NCBI GenBank assembly: GCA_017590115.1
Contig: JAGGNK010006559.1
Span: 9,227,784-9,291,783 of the forward strand
Origin: Montifringilla adamsi
Lineage: Eukaryota; Chordata; Aves; Passeriformes; Passeridae
Reading direction: 5' to 3'
DNA: 64,000 bases
Below the pieces are notes generated by a model that saw only the letters and a program-made list of their open reading frames with translations, was not told the DNA's origin and did not search any database. The first letter of the stretch is position 1. The number at the start of each line of letters is the position of its first letter. Of this stretch, positions 63,695-64,000 are shown piece after piece. The translations under genes and the position numbers were made by a program.

Positions 63695-64000
63695 ATAATT
63701 TTCCACCTATGAATATAATTAATAATATTTCTGTTCTTTCCAGACCTCACACTGGAAATCTCTTCTGATTTTCAAATATCTCCATGTTTTATTTTTAGGT
63801 ACCAGGAATTTAAACTGCACAGGCACTTTTCCACTTAGCCTACATACCTTGGTGTTCTTCAGTGAAGAGCAGCTGTAGTAAACATTGCAGAATTTATTTG
63901 TTGGGGCTGGTTTATTTGTTTGTTTCTTCCTTGCATAAGCTTTCCTGAATCTGTAATTCAGTTTCACTTACCTAAAGTCTTACTTAGAAAAAGAAGGAAA
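63695..64000. other. Unique AT-rich DNA, no gene
   Basis: An 82-codon minus-strand frame (63719-63967) is unsupported. At the extreme end, on the minus strand, a pyrimidine tract ending CTAAG lies 11 bases from AG|GTAAGT. This is another acceptor/donor pair and serves as a reminder that such pairs arise on either strand. Confidence 0.5.

Noticed and set aside
63961..64000. Minus-strand acceptor/donor pair bracketing 11 bases
   Set aside because: No flanking exon; kept as a control showing that such pairs arise by chance on either strand.

Overview
This window looks like nuclear DNA from a bird. It is AT-rich and low in genes. Its recognisable interspersed repeats are mostly fragments of CR1, the dominant LINE of bird genomes. 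Several show the CR1 3' end, in which an ATTCTATGATTCTA-type motif meets a stretch that reads, inverted, as the familiar avian CR1 tail. Two partial LTRs of a common avian endogenous retrovirus (ERV) family and one broken betaretrovirus-like (ERVK-type) LTR plus gag relic point the same way. The assignment rests on remembered avian repeat consensus sequences, not on a search.

I find no convincing protein-coding gene. The longest open frames (142, 122, 121 and 106 codons) lie inside the antisense of CR1, over homopolymers, or in sequence with no family resemblance or splice support. There is no CpG-island-like block, tRNA, rRNA or CRISPR array. The window is best read as intergenic DNA or the interior of a very long intron.

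Layout: 1-7.7 kb is unique AT-rich DNA with one CR1 tail (2.0-2.5 kb). A 5'-truncated ERV LTR lies at 7.7-8.2 kb. 8.2-16.3 kb is unique DNA with a tetranucleotide microsatellite. A CR1 at 16.35-16.77 kb sits between two copies of an unidentified old repeat (15.5 and 17.8 kb). An ERVK-like LTR, primer-binding-site relic and frameshifted gag lie at 18.6-19.3 kb. 19-30 kb is mostly unique with two CR1 tails, a perfect 14-bp hairpin and long T tracts. An ancient L2-like LINE relic lies at 30.6 kb. A 49-T run followed by fused Illumina-adapter sequence, almost certainly an assembly artefact, lies at 36.2-36.3 kb. The largest repeat, a 2.3-kb minus-strand CR1 with a decayed reverse transcriptase domain, covers 43.05-45.4 kb. 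A plus-strand CR1 RT fragment ending near a perfect hairpin lies at 51.1-51.5 kb. 54-62 kb holds a long AGT microsatellite, two microexon-like splice cassettes, one juxtaposed acceptor/donor (recursive-splice-like) site and a second partial LTR. The window ends near a C-rich tract with G-quadruplex potential on the minus strand.

I see no operon, defence system or other new biological system. The items most worth checking are the adapter chimera, the paired unclassified repeat, the hairpins, and the plus-strand splice-site cassettes, which could indicate a long neuronal-type intron but are also within reach of chance.
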